Source: Shewanella jiangmenensis (GTDB lineage Bacteria > Pseudomonadota > Gammaproteobacteria > Enterobacterales > Shewanellaceae). From it: a DNA stretch of 64,000 nt. The notes beneath the pieces are model-generated. The model saw nothing but the letters and a program-made list of their open reading frames with translations, had not been told where the DNA came from and did not search any database. This document shows, in pieces, positions 44,065 to 53,527 of the stretch. The stretch's first letter is position 1. Every line of letters starts with the position of its first letter. The position numbers and the translations under genes are program-made. The DNA is taken from positions 558,001 through 622,000 of the forward strand of contig NZ_JAHEPS010000001.1 of the NCBI RefSeq assembly GCF_018596335.1, in the 5' to 3' direction.

Positions 44065-45764
44065 AACTCAGCCTTACTTATCTCAACCAACTTATATAGC
44101 GGCTTTGCCAGTTCACCAGTATTCAACAGGTTTAGATTCGGCTTTATACTTTTTAATAGATTACGCATATGAAGCGCTTTTTTCTTCTGAAGATACTCAA
44201 TAGCGCTAGAGTTGCTTGTCTTTCCTAAAATTGTAATAATTTCCTTTGACAGCTCATTTACTAAGTCAGTTTCTAAGTCGACCTTGGATAAGAATATTCC
44301 ATGTTCTAATGTATGCGCTGAAACAAGGTGCCAATACCCCAGGTCTACAGTATTTTGAGCGGACAGCTCAACATCGCTATTTGCGTACTTAAATTCCCCA
44401 ACTAAATCTAAGCATCTATTAATACCTGCAAATTGCCATTCCGTTTTGTGAGGAACCTTAGAAATATCATTGTCAGTACGCATTACCCAAGGTATTTCTA
44501 GCGCATCCAAGATTCCAGTGTAAATTTTAAAAGCAATACCATCCACAGAAAGTATCGATAAATTTTCGTAATCCAAATCTATGTTTATTGCTGCGGCAAG
44601 TTCGTTATAGAAAAGAACTTCCGATGGTCCTTCAACAAGAAGAACGCCGTTTGAAAAAAAGGCTTCCGCTGGCAAAACGCTCATACGGTAGCTCATGTCT
44701 TCCCAGCCTTCAGCAATGCAACTAGAACACCCATTACTCGCCGCAACAGTTGCTCCACCTTTTGCTAAAAGTCGAATTATTGAGTCTGGCTTAAAATTGA
44801 TTGCTATCTGAGGCGAGTGAGAGGAAATAATTATCTGGCCAGGCAGTTCATCGATCAGATAAGTTGCTAGCTTTCTTTGTTGATGAGGATGTAAATGAGC
44901 CTCTGGCTCTTCGATAACATAAAATACTACCTCGTGGTCTGCATCGTGTTCGATTATACTTTTTGCTTTCCAAAGAGCGAGAAGAATTTGATTATTCCGG
45001 CCATCACCACCTAGCATTACACTAGAACCATTAGTTACTGCTCCGAGCTGGAGTTTTTCGATAAAATCATTAACTTCAATAGCTCCAGTATCTAATTGAA
45101 CATTGTAATCAGTGTGGTGGTGAGCTAGCTTTTTTAGTTCATCATTGACATCTTTAGTTGCTGAGCTCACATATTTTAGCCTTGAAATTTTTCCATTTAA
45201 CGTAGTTAAATCATTACCTATCTCAATAAGTAAGGCTTCATCGGCAATTATGTCGTCATCCTTCAGTAACTGCTGTGAAATTCGTAATAGTTGCTTTTTC
45301 TCTTTCCGAATAAATTGTTCAAGATCTCGTTGAGACTGAATATATTTAAGATTCATGTGTTTTAGATAGAATCTACTTGGGACCTCTTGTAACTCTTCCA
45401 ATGAGTGCCCTATAAAAATTCTGTAGCTTAGACTTGATCTTTGAGCGACATACTTTATGACCGTTTCACTTTCATCGCTCACATTACCTTTTAGTACTGA
45501 TAAGACAGCATCTTCAGTAATGTTAGCAAAAGTAATAGTAATTTCGGCATGTTCAACAATACCACTTTTGCTGATATGAAAATCAAGTTCAGATGGTTCT
45601 ATATCTGCTTCCGACAGGCTTTTATCAAGGAGAATCCGCAAGGCGTGGAGCATGTTACTTTTGCCAATATCGTTTGAACCAAGAACAAGTGTGCTCTTAT
45701 TGAAGTTAACAAAAGCATCATCAAAATTTCTAAAACCTTTTAAGTGTAATGAGGAAATTTCCAA
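44061..45764 (-). CDS. gajA: OLD-family ATPase with TOPRIM nuclease domain, Gabija GajA
   Basis: A 567-aa protein. The N-terminal ABC-type ATPase carries TLVLGSNDIGKSNMLHALRILL (Walker A), a signature-like GGDGRNNQILLALW and YVIEEPEAHLHPHQQRKLATYLI (Walker B), then the IISSHSPQIA switch His. The C-terminal TOPRIM has GVLLVEGPSEVLFYNELA and WVMRTDNDIS with the D-x-D-type acidic pair. Size, domain order and the overlapping helicase gene downstream match GajA, a nucleotide-sensitive DNA endonuclease. Expected to form a large complex with GajB. It begins the transcript; upstream is over 1 kb of non-coding sequence. Confidence 0.9.
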   Translation of the reverse strand: MEISSLHLKGFRNFDDAFVNFNKSTLVLGSNDIGKSNMLHALRILLDKSLSEADIEPSELDFHISKSGIVEHAEITITFANITEDAVLSVLKGNVSDESETVIKYVAQRSSLSYRIFIGHSLEELQEVPSRFYLKHMNLKYIQSQRDLEQFIRKEKKQLLRISQQLLKDDDIIADEALLIEIGNDLTTLNGKISRLKYVSSATKDVNDELKKLAHHHTDYNVQLDTGAIEVNDFIEKLQLGAVTNGSSVMLGGDGRNNQILLALWKAKSIIEHDADHEVVFYVIEEPEAHLHPHQQRKLATYLIDELPGQIIISSHSPQIAINFKPDSIIRLLAKGGATVAASNGCSSCIAEGWEDMSYRMSVLPAEAFFSNGVLLVEGPSEVLFYNELAAAINIDLDYENLSILSVDGIAFKIYTGILDALEIPWVMRTDNDISKVPHKTEWQFAGINRCLDLVGEFKYANSDVELSAQNTVDLGYWHLVSAHTLEHGIFLSKVDLETDLVNELSKEIITILGKTSNSSAIEYLQKKKALHMRNLLKSIKPNLNLLNTGELAKPLYKLVEISKAEL

Positions 45765-46956
45765 CTTATTATCCTAGTTATTATTTAGTGTTTGGCGAAA
45801 ATTTAGCCACAGAATCGCCACTGAGTCCCAATAAAGCTATCTCAAATTGACGCGGATATCGTCGATAGAAACTTAACATTATATCAGTGTAGACTTGTAA
45901 GCTTGCTCTATGCATTAAGAGGCAGAGCACACATAACACACGATTTAAGATTGCACCTGTAATTCCACCTTTTAAGCCGCTTAGGCCTTTGGACTGAATG
46001 AAGTGCTAAAGCATCTGATAGGCAAGCTACCGCCCTAGTTTTGGCTACCAGACAGCAGTGGACACCTGATTTTTCACTATCTAGCTGCTAACAGCTCTTA
46101 GCAGTCTAAAAGCTAACAATCTAAACACTAACAATGGGTTAGCTTGATTAAGCTATCGCAAGAAGGGAGGTGGTCTGTGATGGGGGTCGAAAGACGGGCG
46201 CATCCCTGCTGCGAGCGCTGCCAGTTGCTCATGATCGAATGCCTATAGCTAAATCACCAAAGCATTCGACATCTAACCTAACCGCTGCGCTATCAATGCG
46301 CCTCAATAAGCGCATTGTATGCAATCCATTGTTTGTTATTGCTTAGGCCAATTTATCCCAATCACACTGGTAAGACAAGCGTACTAATTGGCCGCAGAAT
46401 GCTTAGCTAAAATAATGATTATCAACACGATTCAATACATTCATTCGGGTGTAAAACTTACGTTTTATGCTGCATTTCAGGTTCAGCTAATTTGCTTGGA
46501 ATGAGCAGTTTGTCTTGGTAAACAGGTTTCTTGAGTGGGAAATGGCCTCAGATCGACACAGATCCCAATTGTTTGCGTGGGCTGGGCGTAACTAATCAGT
46601 GAGAACCCAAACCGGATGTAGATGAGTTGAGGGCGTAAGCAACTTCGCCAAAAAGGCTGGGGTGGTTTAAGCCAGTATTAACCCATCGGCAAGGACAGGG
46701 TGGCAGCTCTCAGGCTTCTTGCGACAAAGCAGCCTGGTGTTCTCTGGCACTTTTTTGAAGTGGCCCGTGACCCAATTCCACCGAGCTAACTATATGAGTA
46801 CGTGATGTTTGAGGGAATTCGAACCCACGTGACCTTTCGGTCTGCCACCTGAATGCGATTGGCTGCAGCGAAAATGCTGCAACTCAATCCGCTCGGTATG
46901 TCACGGAGCAGCGGCGCTTATGCGCCGTTGTTCCGTTTTTGTGTATGTGAAACTGT
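45765..46956. other. Gene-poor 1.2-kb stretch between the Gabija pair and the wHTH gene
   Basis: No convincing coding region on either strand. It holds clustered GCTAACA-type motifs (46085-46145), the inverted repeat TCGAATGC..GCATTCGA (46235-46269) and an AATGCGC..GCGCATT hairpin (46294-46315). On the minus strand around 46810-46850 there is a T-arm-like GGTTCGAATTCC next to a GACC-GAAA-GGTC hairpin, without a full tRNA cloverleaf. It reads as decayed mobile DNA. Confidence 0.5.
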
Positions 46957-47913
46957 TTAAGGGTAAAACAGCGCTGTGAGTTCCTGGCAGTAGACAGTGC
47001 GATAGATGATGGCCTTCTGTAGTCGCTCAACCTCGGCTTGGGTAAGTGTATCTGCCTTACTGCTGCGTCTGGCGGCGTTTGCGCTTAGCGCTTCTGTGAG
47101 CAGCTGCTGATGCAGCCGTTTGATGTCGGTCAGGATGTCCATATTGTGGGAAAACAGCATCACCTTTTGATAAAGCCCTGACTCTAGGCCATTGGCCCAC
47201 TTTTTAAGAATGGTTTGACGCTGCTTTTTGGTTTTAAAGGCGTGCTCCATTTCGATAGCGGCCAGGGTGCCGGAGGGCTCCTGCACCAATCCATCAATAT
47301 TGCGGGTACTGTTTTCGGGGTGCAGGCGGCGAAACTCGGTTTCGCTGATGAAGCGTTGCCACTGGGGGCTGAAATCCGCTTCCTGACGGGTATTGAGTAG
47401 CCCACGCATGATGACAAAGGCGCACATCAAATCGTGCATCACGGTATTTTGGTTAATCCGCTGCGATGGCTCAGAGACCGAGCGGTAATGGATAGCAATG
47501 CCCATCAGCTCCTCCGCCATTCTGGCACCGGAGAAACTGAGTACGTATACACGGCCATCCACCGAGCGCGGCGTGCGCACATCGACCAGTAGGCCTTCAA
47601 CAACCAGATTATTAAGGTGCTCCAGCGCGAGGCGCCTGCTGGTGCCATAGAAGACTTCAATCAGACTGGGGCTGATAAGGCCAAAGCGAGCCACCATCTT
47701 GACGGTGAGGCTTCGCCTGAATTTACCCGTTTGGCAGCGATTGCTGCCGACCTGATAATCCATATCGATGTTTAAGAAAGGCCGATATTCTGACTTTAGC
47801 GCTTGATGCTGTGGCTGGTGATTGACCTGGTGATGGTTCTGGTAATTGTTCTGAGGTGCATTGCTGCTGGCTGAAAGTGGCTGAGTTGGCTTAGTGCCTG
47901 AACTGTTTTTCAT
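46957..47913 (-). CDS. Replication-relaxation-family-like winged-helix protein
   Basis: A 318-aa protein starting at ATG 47913 after an ideal GGGAGGATGT site. A winged-helix N-terminal region (LTVKMVARFGLISPSLIEVFYGTSRRLALEHLNNLVVEGLLVD) is followed by NQNTVMHDLMCAFVIMRG and a nuclease-like strand pair LAAIEMEHAFKTKKQRQTILKKWANGL. This resembles the replication-relaxation group found on plasmids and integrative elements. The role may be control of element transfer or replication, but this is inferred. GC content is higher than in the cassettes, so it probably belongs to the island backbone rather than to the cassette array. Confidence 0.6.
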   Translation of the reverse strand: MKNSSGTKPTQPLSASSNAPQNNYQNHHQVNHQPQHQALKSEYRPFLNIDMDYQVGSNRCQTGKFRRSLTVKMVARFGLISPSLIEVFYGTSRRLALEHLNNLVVEGLLVDVRTPRSVDGRVYVLSFSGARMAEELMGIAIHYRSVSEPSQRINQNTVMHDLMCAFVIMRGLLNTRQEADFSPQWQRFISETEFRRLHPENSTRNIDGLVQEPSGTLAAIEMEHAFKTKKQRQTILKKWANGLESGLYQKVMLFSHNMDILTDIKRLHQQLLTEALSANAARRSSKADTLTQAEVERLQKAIIYRTVYCQELTALFYP

Positions 47914-48419
47914 ACATCCTCCCTGATGCGTGCCTTTGACAAGTTCAGCATTAGGTAGGGCGGTGCGTGGCAAACTCAGGCGCTTTTGCACGGTGTCAGT
48001 ATCTGTATGGTGCTGTGAGCTTCGTCGGTATCAAGAAGCGGCGTTGCACTCATGTGGCAACGGGAGCCATACCGACAACAGCAGCGGGATGCTTCGCACC
48101 CCGCACCGATATCGCGCCCGCTTTGATTCTCGGTATAAAGCACCGCCGTTGGCGGTTTCGGCCTTGGCCTTGCCAATGCCTCATATGCTCTGGAGCGCCC
48201 GCCGCTGCTGATGTCTTGCCATCATCAGCGGCTTACGAACTTCGTTCTAGCGCCCCACAGCATGAAGCGCGCATGTACCGAGCTACGCTCTGTACTACCC
48301 GCATTTTTGCCGCGTTCGGTACGGGGCGATGTGGCCATCGCATTTCCCGTCCCTGCCGCGCCCCTGTTCTGGCGAACGGGGCAAGGTTTAGCTTGTCGTT
48401 GTTGCCAACGCCGCCGCTA

Positions 48420-48572
48420 AATTTTGCTTACGCAAAACCAAAATACGGGTAGTACAGACCAGCTGTACATGCGCGCTGCTACAGCAAGCGGATTCGATGA
48501 ATCCACTCGCTTACGCGGCTGTTTGCCAGCCTTGCTGGCGCTTTTGTCGCAAAAAAACGTGCCGTTTTTTGC
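48420..48572. repeat. Dense cluster of perfect hairpins
   Basis: Five palindromes in 150 bp: TTTTGC-TTAC-GCAAAA (48422), GTACAG..CTGTAC (48452-48468), GGATTC-GAT-GAATCC (48490-48504), GCCAGC-CTT-GCTGGC (48525-48539) and AAAAAACG-TGC-CGTTTTTT (48552-48570). The last two are repeated at about 49170-49217. The surrounding 47914-48720 has no convincing gene. A transfer or replication origin is one possibility. Confidence 0.7.
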
Positions 48573-48720
48573 TGCAAGCACACATGCTGTGAAGAGCAAA
48601 AGCGCCTGCTGCCGGATTACTTCAAAAAAAAATGAAAAAGAAAGCTTAATGCATTTTTGGTGATCTAATAGCGAGCCCCTTACCATCTAACCTCCACAGC
48701 AACAAAACGAGGGTAATGTT

Positions 48721-48906
48721 ATGGAAAATCTGATCACACCTGATGAAGCTGCCAATTTTCTTGGTGTTTCTAAAAAGACCCTTTGGGTCTATAGAACGAA
48801 ACATAAGAATCGAAAGCTGATTAAAAAGTATGTCATTTCACCGAAAAATGTTCGCTATTGCCGTGACTCGCTTCAGGTGTTTATCGAACGCAGCAAGTCA
48901 GCCTAA
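48721..48906 (+). CDS. Small HTH protein, excisionase-like (copy 1)
   Basis: A 61-aa basic protein: MENLITPDEAANFLGVSKKT, LWVYRTKHKNRKLIKKYVIS, then PKNVRYCRDSLQVFIER, the winged HTH_17/MerR-like form used by excisionases and AlpA-type regulators. It is about 70% identical to the copy at 49366. GAGGGTAATGTT precedes the ATG. It is encoded convergently to the recombinase genes and separated from them by bidirectional terminators. Probably a recombination directionality factor. Confidence 0.75.
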   Translation: MENLITPDEAANFLGVSKKTLWVYRTKHKNRKLIKKYVISPKNVRYCRDSLQVFIERSKSA

Positions 48907-49041
48907 CCTGTAATAGCTCAGACCTAACCCAACTGAAGCAATTTTTTTGTCCATTCACATCCCTTCTTTTTGGCAAACGACGAAGGTTAATTCTTTAAGT
49001 GCTTTGATTGTTGTTTTTGTGTAAACCCTTGTCTTGCCATA

Positions 49042-49068
49042 GAAGCCCCGTCCTGGGGCTTTCTGCTA
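49042..49068 (+). terminator. Terminator after HTH copy 1
   Basis: AGCCCC-GTCCT-GGGGCTTTCTG. The same hairpin occurs after HTH copy 2 (49664-49690). A second hairpin follows at 49112-49142 (GGCCGAG..CTCGGCC). Confidence 0.75.
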
Positions 49069-49162
49069 TCTACTAACCGGATTTTTTCGTATCAATACCT
49101 TTAACAGACAAAAAGGCCGAGACATCAAACTGCCTCGGCCACATTCACATATCCCTTGCTTT

Positions 49163-49716
49163 GCTGTTTGCCAGCCTTGCTGGCGCTTTTGTCGCAAAAA
49201 AACGTGCCGTTTTTTGCTGCAAGCACACATGCAGTGAAGAGCAAAAGCGCGTGCTGCCGGACTACTTCAAAAAAAAATGAAAAAGAAAGCTTAATGCATT
49301 TTTGGTGACTTCATAGCGCTCCGGATATCATCTAATTCGTTATGAACAACAATGAGAGCTAACAAATGGAAAATAGGATCAAACCTGAAGAAGCCGCCGC
49401 TGTACTGGGCGTTTCAAAAAAAACCCTTTGGGTCTATGCCACAAAGCATAAGCATCGCAAACTGATTAAAAAGTACGTGATTACAAAGAAAAACGTACAG
49501 TACTGCCAAGACTCGCTTTTTGTCTTCATCAAGCAATGCCAGTCGGCCTAAGCCAACTGATGAATTTTTTGTTGCTATTCACTTCCCTTCTCCTGGCAAA
49601 CGACGAAGGTTAATTCTTTAAGTGCTTTGATTGTTGTTTTTGTGTAAACCCTTGTCTTGCCATAGAAGCCCCGTCCTGGGGCTTTCTGCTATCTACTAAC
49701 CGGATTTTTTCGTATC
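49163..49716. repeat. Direct repeat unit, copy 2
   Basis: Second copy of the unit at 48518-49093, including the GCCAGC..GCTGGC and A/T hairpins, leader, HTH gene and trailer. Followed directly by the recombinase gene on the opposite strand. Confidence 0.88.
49366..49551 (+). CDS. Small HTH protein, excisionase-like (copy 2)
   Basis: A 61-aa paralogue of the 48721 product: MENRIKPEEAAAVLGVSKKT, LWVYATKHKHRKLIKKYVIT, KKNVQYCQDSLFVFIK. Substitutions cluster at the N-terminus and tail, while the recognition-helix region is conserved, so both probably read similar DNA. The gene is adjacent to, and convergent with, an intact tyrosine recombinase. Same inference of excisionase or regulator function. 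Confidence 0.75.
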   Translation: MENRIKPEEAAAVLGVSKKTLWVYATKHKHRKLIKKYVITKKNVQYCQDSLFVFIKQCQSA

Positions 49717-49731
49717 CATGATTCGCAGATA

Positions 49732-49768
49732 CAAAAAAGCCGAGGCATAACTCAACCTCGGCCACTTT
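49732..49768. terminator. Bidirectional terminator between HTH copy 2 and recombinase 1
   Basis: AAAAAAGCCGAGG-CATAACTCAA-CCTCGGCCACTTT. An identical copy lies at 51743-51776 after recombinase 2. Confidence 0.85.
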
Positions 49769-49782
49769 CCTCCATCCCTTAC

Positions 49783-51408
49783 TTAACTCTGCGTTGAAGC
49801 CAACGCCATCAGCAACGCATTTACCTTCTTACGTCCTTCAGGACACAGTAAAGCCTTCTTAACGCTTGTGCCAATATCGTCAACTTCCCGCTGCAAGAAT
49901 TCGGCGTATTCCTTTTTGCCATACCTGTTTTTGATTTCTTGCCTCATCTGCTGGCGTGCGGCATTTTCCTTGGCAAGTGCTGCCTTTTTGGCATGCAAAG
50001 GAATGCTCCATCGCGGTTGGTCTTTTTGCTTCTCAACATTTCCCAGAATTGAGCTTTCGTGTAACGTCAAGCCAAGTAAGTGACCACTGTACATGGTTTC
50101 ATGGGTACCATCGTACAGATAGTTGTAATCCAGGTTGTTGTAATCAAACTCTTTACCGACGGAGTGACCAAGCGCTACTGCAGAAAACAAGCGACCATCC
50201 GCAGCAGACTTCCCCGCCTTTTCCAACAAGCCTGCAATATTCGATTTAGCAAACTTTCGAAACAAGGTACAAAATGGACTATTCTTTCCTTTGACGTTTG
50301 GCTCTTCCACAAAAATCATGCTGTCCACTGGGTAGTAGTTCTTAATCAGCTTATCCAAAGAGCGTTGAGGAAATGGTTTAGTGAGCTCTGTTGGTTTCAA
50401 AAAGACAAACTCTTGGTTGATTTCCATGACAGCATTCTTGCGAAACTCCCACTGCTCTTTAATCACCTCAATCAATGTGGGTGTAAGCGGCAATATAAAC
50501 TTTCTTTTTTGCTTCATTGCTGAGACAAAATAAGTAATTTTTGTTGGATTCTCTGGGTTGTCGACACAACTCCACTTCAGATTCACCACATTTTTAGGCC
50601 TTACGCCAGATAAGATCAAAAACCTCACCGCATTGCGCTGTTGTTGGCTGTTCATCATTCTGGTGTTGATATAGAGCTCGGCTACGGCCTTTGGTTCAGG
50701 GAAGATCCTGGTCCCCTTATTTTTCTTTTCACAACGGGAAGAAACATAGTTTTTAGGGATCGTGTCAACCACATTCCGCCCCATTGCATACAGTGGGCTG
50801 CAAAACTTCCAAACACGTTTCAATTCTTTAAAAAGTTCACCAGCATAATTAGCGCTTTCATTGGCTATAATTTCGTCCAATGCGAACTGCACGTCGGCGG
50901 GAGTAACCTGAGCAAACAGGATTTTAGTATCAAAGTACTTCGCCAACTTTTGGGTGCGGCATCTGTAAGTCGGAATGGAGCTTTCCGAAAACGAGCCAAA
51001 TTGAACTCTTTTTCGCAAATCATTTTCATAGCTGGCGATAGCAACTTGCACTGTAACACCAGATACAGCGCACTTCCTTAACGATTTACCCGCCACTTTC
51101 GCCATTTCTAACGTCATTTCAGGATACTCGCCAAGCTTTTTATTTCCGCCATGACTGTTCCCATGCGAATAAAAGCTTATCTTGGTTTTACTGAAATGAA
51201 CCCGAAGACCACAGTCACGGTCGTATTTGCTGATTCGCTTGTCCCTTATGTATGGAAACATCGCCAGTGCAGCTTTGTGTGTTTCGAAAAAGGCCTTTAC
51301 AGATTCTGTGGGTTTGCAGCTTTTCCACTTTTTCCGAACCTCCTCCTCCCTCGGGTCCATAAGGGGGACTTCAGGTACTGCCACATCAGTTGAATGGTTA
51401 AAAAGCAT
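49783..51408 (-). CDS. Tyrosine recombinase (recombinase 1)
   Basis: A 541-aa site-specific recombinase, about 70% identical to recombinase 2. The N-terminal part resembles P4-type integrases (LRVHFSKTKISFYSH..KKLGEYPEMTLEMAKVAGK). Catalytic Arg270 is in LILSGVRPKNVVNLKW and a Lys lies in AMKQKRKF. The usual HxxR reads TLFR (Thr381-x-x-Arg384), so the His is replaced. ALGHSVG gives His415, and the Tyr nucleophile is among several in FDYNNLDYNYLYDG. The start has GGAGACAAA upstream. This copy lacks the yfhL 5' end found beyond recombinase 2. Confidence 0.87.
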   Translation of the reverse strand: MLFNHSTDVAVPEVPLMDPREEEVRKKWKSCKPTESVKAFFETHKAALAMFPYIRDKRISKYDRDCGLRVHFSKTKISFYSHGNSHGGNKKLGEYPEMTLEMAKVAGKSLRKCAVSGVTVQVAIASYENDLRKRVQFGSFSESSIPTYRCRTQKLAKYFDTKILFAQVTPADVQFALDEIIANESANYAGELFKELKRVWKFCSPLYAMGRNVVDTIPKNYVSSRCEKKNKGTRIFPEPKAVAELYINTRMMNSQQQRNAVRFLILSGVRPKNVVNLKWSCVDNPENPTKITYFVSAMKQKRKFILPLTPTLIEVIKEQWEFRKNAVMEINQEFVFLKPTELTKPFPQRSLDKLIKNYYPVDSMIFVEEPNVKGKNSPFCTLFRKFAKSNIAGLLEKAGKSAADGRLFSAVALGHSVGKEFDYNNLDYNYLYDGTHETMYSGHLLGLTLHESSILGNVEKQKDQPRWSIPLHAKKAALAKENAARQQMRQEIKNRYGKKEYAEFLQREVDDIGTSVKKALLCPEGRKKVNALLMALASTQS

Positions 51409-51742
51409 TTTGTCTCCACCGAAGTAACTCTACGTGCACAGCTGCACTGACGGCGAGATGATAAACAAGAGACAAACATAGCCCCAAAAAACGAATAAGC
51501 TTCACATGATTTAAAAATGCATTGCGTGATAAAAGGGGTAGACTATCTCGCACTGCCAAAGCAAGATAAACACCCTTCAAATTCAATAATTTCCGACATC
51601 CACAACAATCAATAAAGGTCTTTTTTAAGTAATATTAATTTTGTTTAATACATTTTATTGCCCTTAAAGAAAGCTCTTTAAGTGTCTTTTTTTATCCACC
51701 GAACCGGATCTTCCTTTTTGGTATCCATGATTCGCAGATACA

Positions 51743-51776
51743 AAAAAGCCGAGGCATAACTCAACCTCGGCCACTT
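51743..51776. terminator. Terminator after recombinase 2
   Basis: AAAAAAGCCGAGG-CATAACTCAA-CCTCGGCCACTTT, preceded by the same ATCCATGATTCGCAGATAC as at 49714. Upstream, 51409-51742 holds only recombinase 1's leader and AT-rich sequence. Confidence 0.85.
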
Positions 51777-51791
51777 TCACCCATCCCTGAC

Positions 51792-53414
51792 TTAACTATG
51801 CGTTGAAGCCAACGCCATCAGCAGCGCATTTACCTGCTTACGCCCATCGGCACTCAGTATGGCTTCCTTAACCCTGTTGCCCTTCTTGTCCACACTCCGC
51901 AGCAAAAAATCGGCGTAATTATTTTTGCCATAAATATTTTTGATTTTTTGCCTGATTTGCTGACGCGCTGCGTTTTCCTTGGCGAGAGCTTCCTTTTTGG
52001 CATGCAAAGGAATGCTCCAGCGCGGTAGATCCTTTTGCTTCGTAACATTATCCAGAATGGAGTTTTCATGCAGGGTTAGGCCCAGCAAATGACCTTCGAG
52101 CAAAGTATTGTGGATGCCATCGTACAAATAGTTGTCATCTAGATTATTGTAATCAAACTCCCTACCGAGGTTGTGACCAAGGGCAACAGCAGAAAACAAG
52201 CGACCATCCGCAGCAGACTTCCCCGCCTTTTCCAACAAGCCTGCAATGTTCGATTTGGCAAACTTTCGAAACAAGGTACAAAATGCCCCGTTCCTTCCTT
52301 TGATGTTGGGCTCTTCCACAAAAATCATGCTGTTTAACGGGTAATATTGCTTAATCAGCTTATCCAACGAGCGCTTAGGAAAGGGTTTAGTGAGCTCCGT
52401 TGGCTTCAGAAAGACAAACTCTTGGTTGATTTCCATGACAGCATTCTTGCGAAACTCCCACTGCTCTTTAATCACCTCAATCAATGTGGCTGTAAGCGGC
52501 AATGTAAACTTTCGTTTTTGCTTCATTGCTGAGGCAGGATAAGTAATTTCTGTCGGATTCTCTGGGTTGTCGACCCAGTCCCATTTCAGGTTCATCACAT
52601 TTACAGGCCTCACGCCAGATAAGATCAAAAACCTCACCGCATTGCGCTGTTGCAGGCTGTTCATCATTCCGGTGTTAATATAAAGCTCGGCGACTGCCTC
52701 TGATACAGGGAAGACCCTGGTCGCAGTCGGCTCACCTACTCGAGACGAGACATAGTTTTCCTGAAGCATGCCAACGACATTCCGCCCCATAGCGTACAAG
52801 GGGCAACAGAAGGCCCAAATCCGCTTCATTTCAGCATGCAGTTCGCGAGCGTAATTGCTACTCTCACTTTCAATAATTTGGTCCAAAATCTGCTGCAGGT
52901 CACCAGCGGACAGATCTGCGAACTGACTATTGCCTTTGAAATAAGCCCCCAGCTTATTGACGCGGCATTTGTAAGTTGCGTATGACCCCTCCGCCATAGT
53001 TCCCAACTTAACTCTACGAGCCAAATCATTTTGGTAGCTAGCAAGTGCCGCATGCACGGTAATTCCCGAGTTTGCACCTTCCTTTAACGCTTTACCCGCC
53101 GCTTTTGCCATTTCCAAGGTCATTTCAGGGAAATCACCAAGCTTTTTCTTCCCGCCATTGCTGTTTCCATGAGGATAAAAACAGATCCTGGTTTCACTAA
53201 AAAGGATCCTAAGCCCAAACTCAGCGTCGTACTTACTGAGGCGTTTTTCCGTCATGTATGGAAACATCGCCAGCGCAACTTTCTGTGTATCGAGCAAGGC
53301 CCGCGTGGATTCCGTGGGTTTGCAGCTTTTCCACTTTTTCTGGATCAACTGCTTCTTTGGGTCCACAGCGATGGTCACAGTCTCTGTTGCATTAGTTGAT
53401 TTTTCGAGCAGCAT
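51792..53414 (-). CDS. Tyrosine recombinase (recombinase 2), probable island integrase
   Basis: A 540-aa recombinase next to the right attachment site, hence the most likely enzyme for integration into yfhL. Motifs: LRILFSETRICFYPH..KKLGDFPEMTLEMAKAAGK, ILSGVRPVNVMNLKW (Arg), SAMKQKRKF (Lys), CTLFRKFAKS (TxxR in place of HxxR), ALGHNLG (His) and FDYNNLDDNYLYDG (candidate Tyr). C-terminal tail of about 110 residues beyond the catalytic core, shared with recombinase 1. TTGGAGACAAC precedes the ATG. The upstream region carries the GTGTTAC pair and the transplanted yfhL start. Confidence 0.9.
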   Translation of the reverse strand: MLLEKSTNATETVTIAVDPKKQLIQKKWKSCKPTESTRALLDTQKVALAMFPYMTEKRLSKYDAEFGLRILFSETRICFYPHGNSNGGKKKLGDFPEMTLEMAKAAGKALKEGANSGITVHAALASYQNDLARRVKLGTMAEGSYATYKCRVNKLGAYFKGNSQFADLSAGDLQQILDQIIESESSNYARELHAEMKRIWAFCCPLYAMGRNVVGMLQENYVSSRVGEPTATRVFPVSEAVAELYINTGMMNSLQQRNAVRFLILSGVRPVNVMNLKWDWVDNPENPTEITYPASAMKQKRKFTLPLTATLIEVIKEQWEFRKNAVMEINQEFVFLKPTELTKPFPKRSLDKLIKQYYPLNSMIFVEEPNIKGRNGAFCTLFRKFAKSNIAGLLEKAGKSAADGRLFSAVALGHNLGREFDYNNLDDNYLYDGIHNTLLEGHLLGLTLHENSILDNVTKQKDLPRWSIPLHAKKEALAKENAARQQIRQKIKNIYGKNNYADFLLRSVDKKGNRVKEAILSADGRKQVNALLMALASTHS

Positions 53415-53527
53415 GTTGTCTCCAACGAGTTAAGTTTATGTGCATCGCTGCACCGTCGGTGACATGGCAAACAGCAAGAACAAGTTGCCTTAAAAATGAA
53501 TCAGCTTTACGTCATGTAAAAACAGGC

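Larger units (their letters stand above)
48518..49093. repeat. Direct repeat unit, copy 1
   Basis: Leader, small HTH gene and downstream terminator region repeated at 49163-49716 (offset about 645 then 622). Leader (about 145 bp) and trailer (about 125 bp) are nearly identical; the gene itself is more diverged. Between the copies, 49110-49160 retains a terminator and the ATCCCTT that elsewhere immediately precedes an integrase stop codon. Confidence 0.88.

Noticed and set aside
46790..46870. tRNA-like segment with GGTTCGAATTCC and a GACC-GAAA-GGTC hairpin on the minus strand
   Set aside because: No acceptor or anticodon stem can be completed; at best a degraded fragment.
49783..53414. Integron integrase (IntI) for the cassette array
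   Set aside because: Both recombinases are ~540 aa with P4-like N-termini and long C-tails; IntI proteins are about 320-340 aa with a diagnostic extra helix. They more likely move the whole island.
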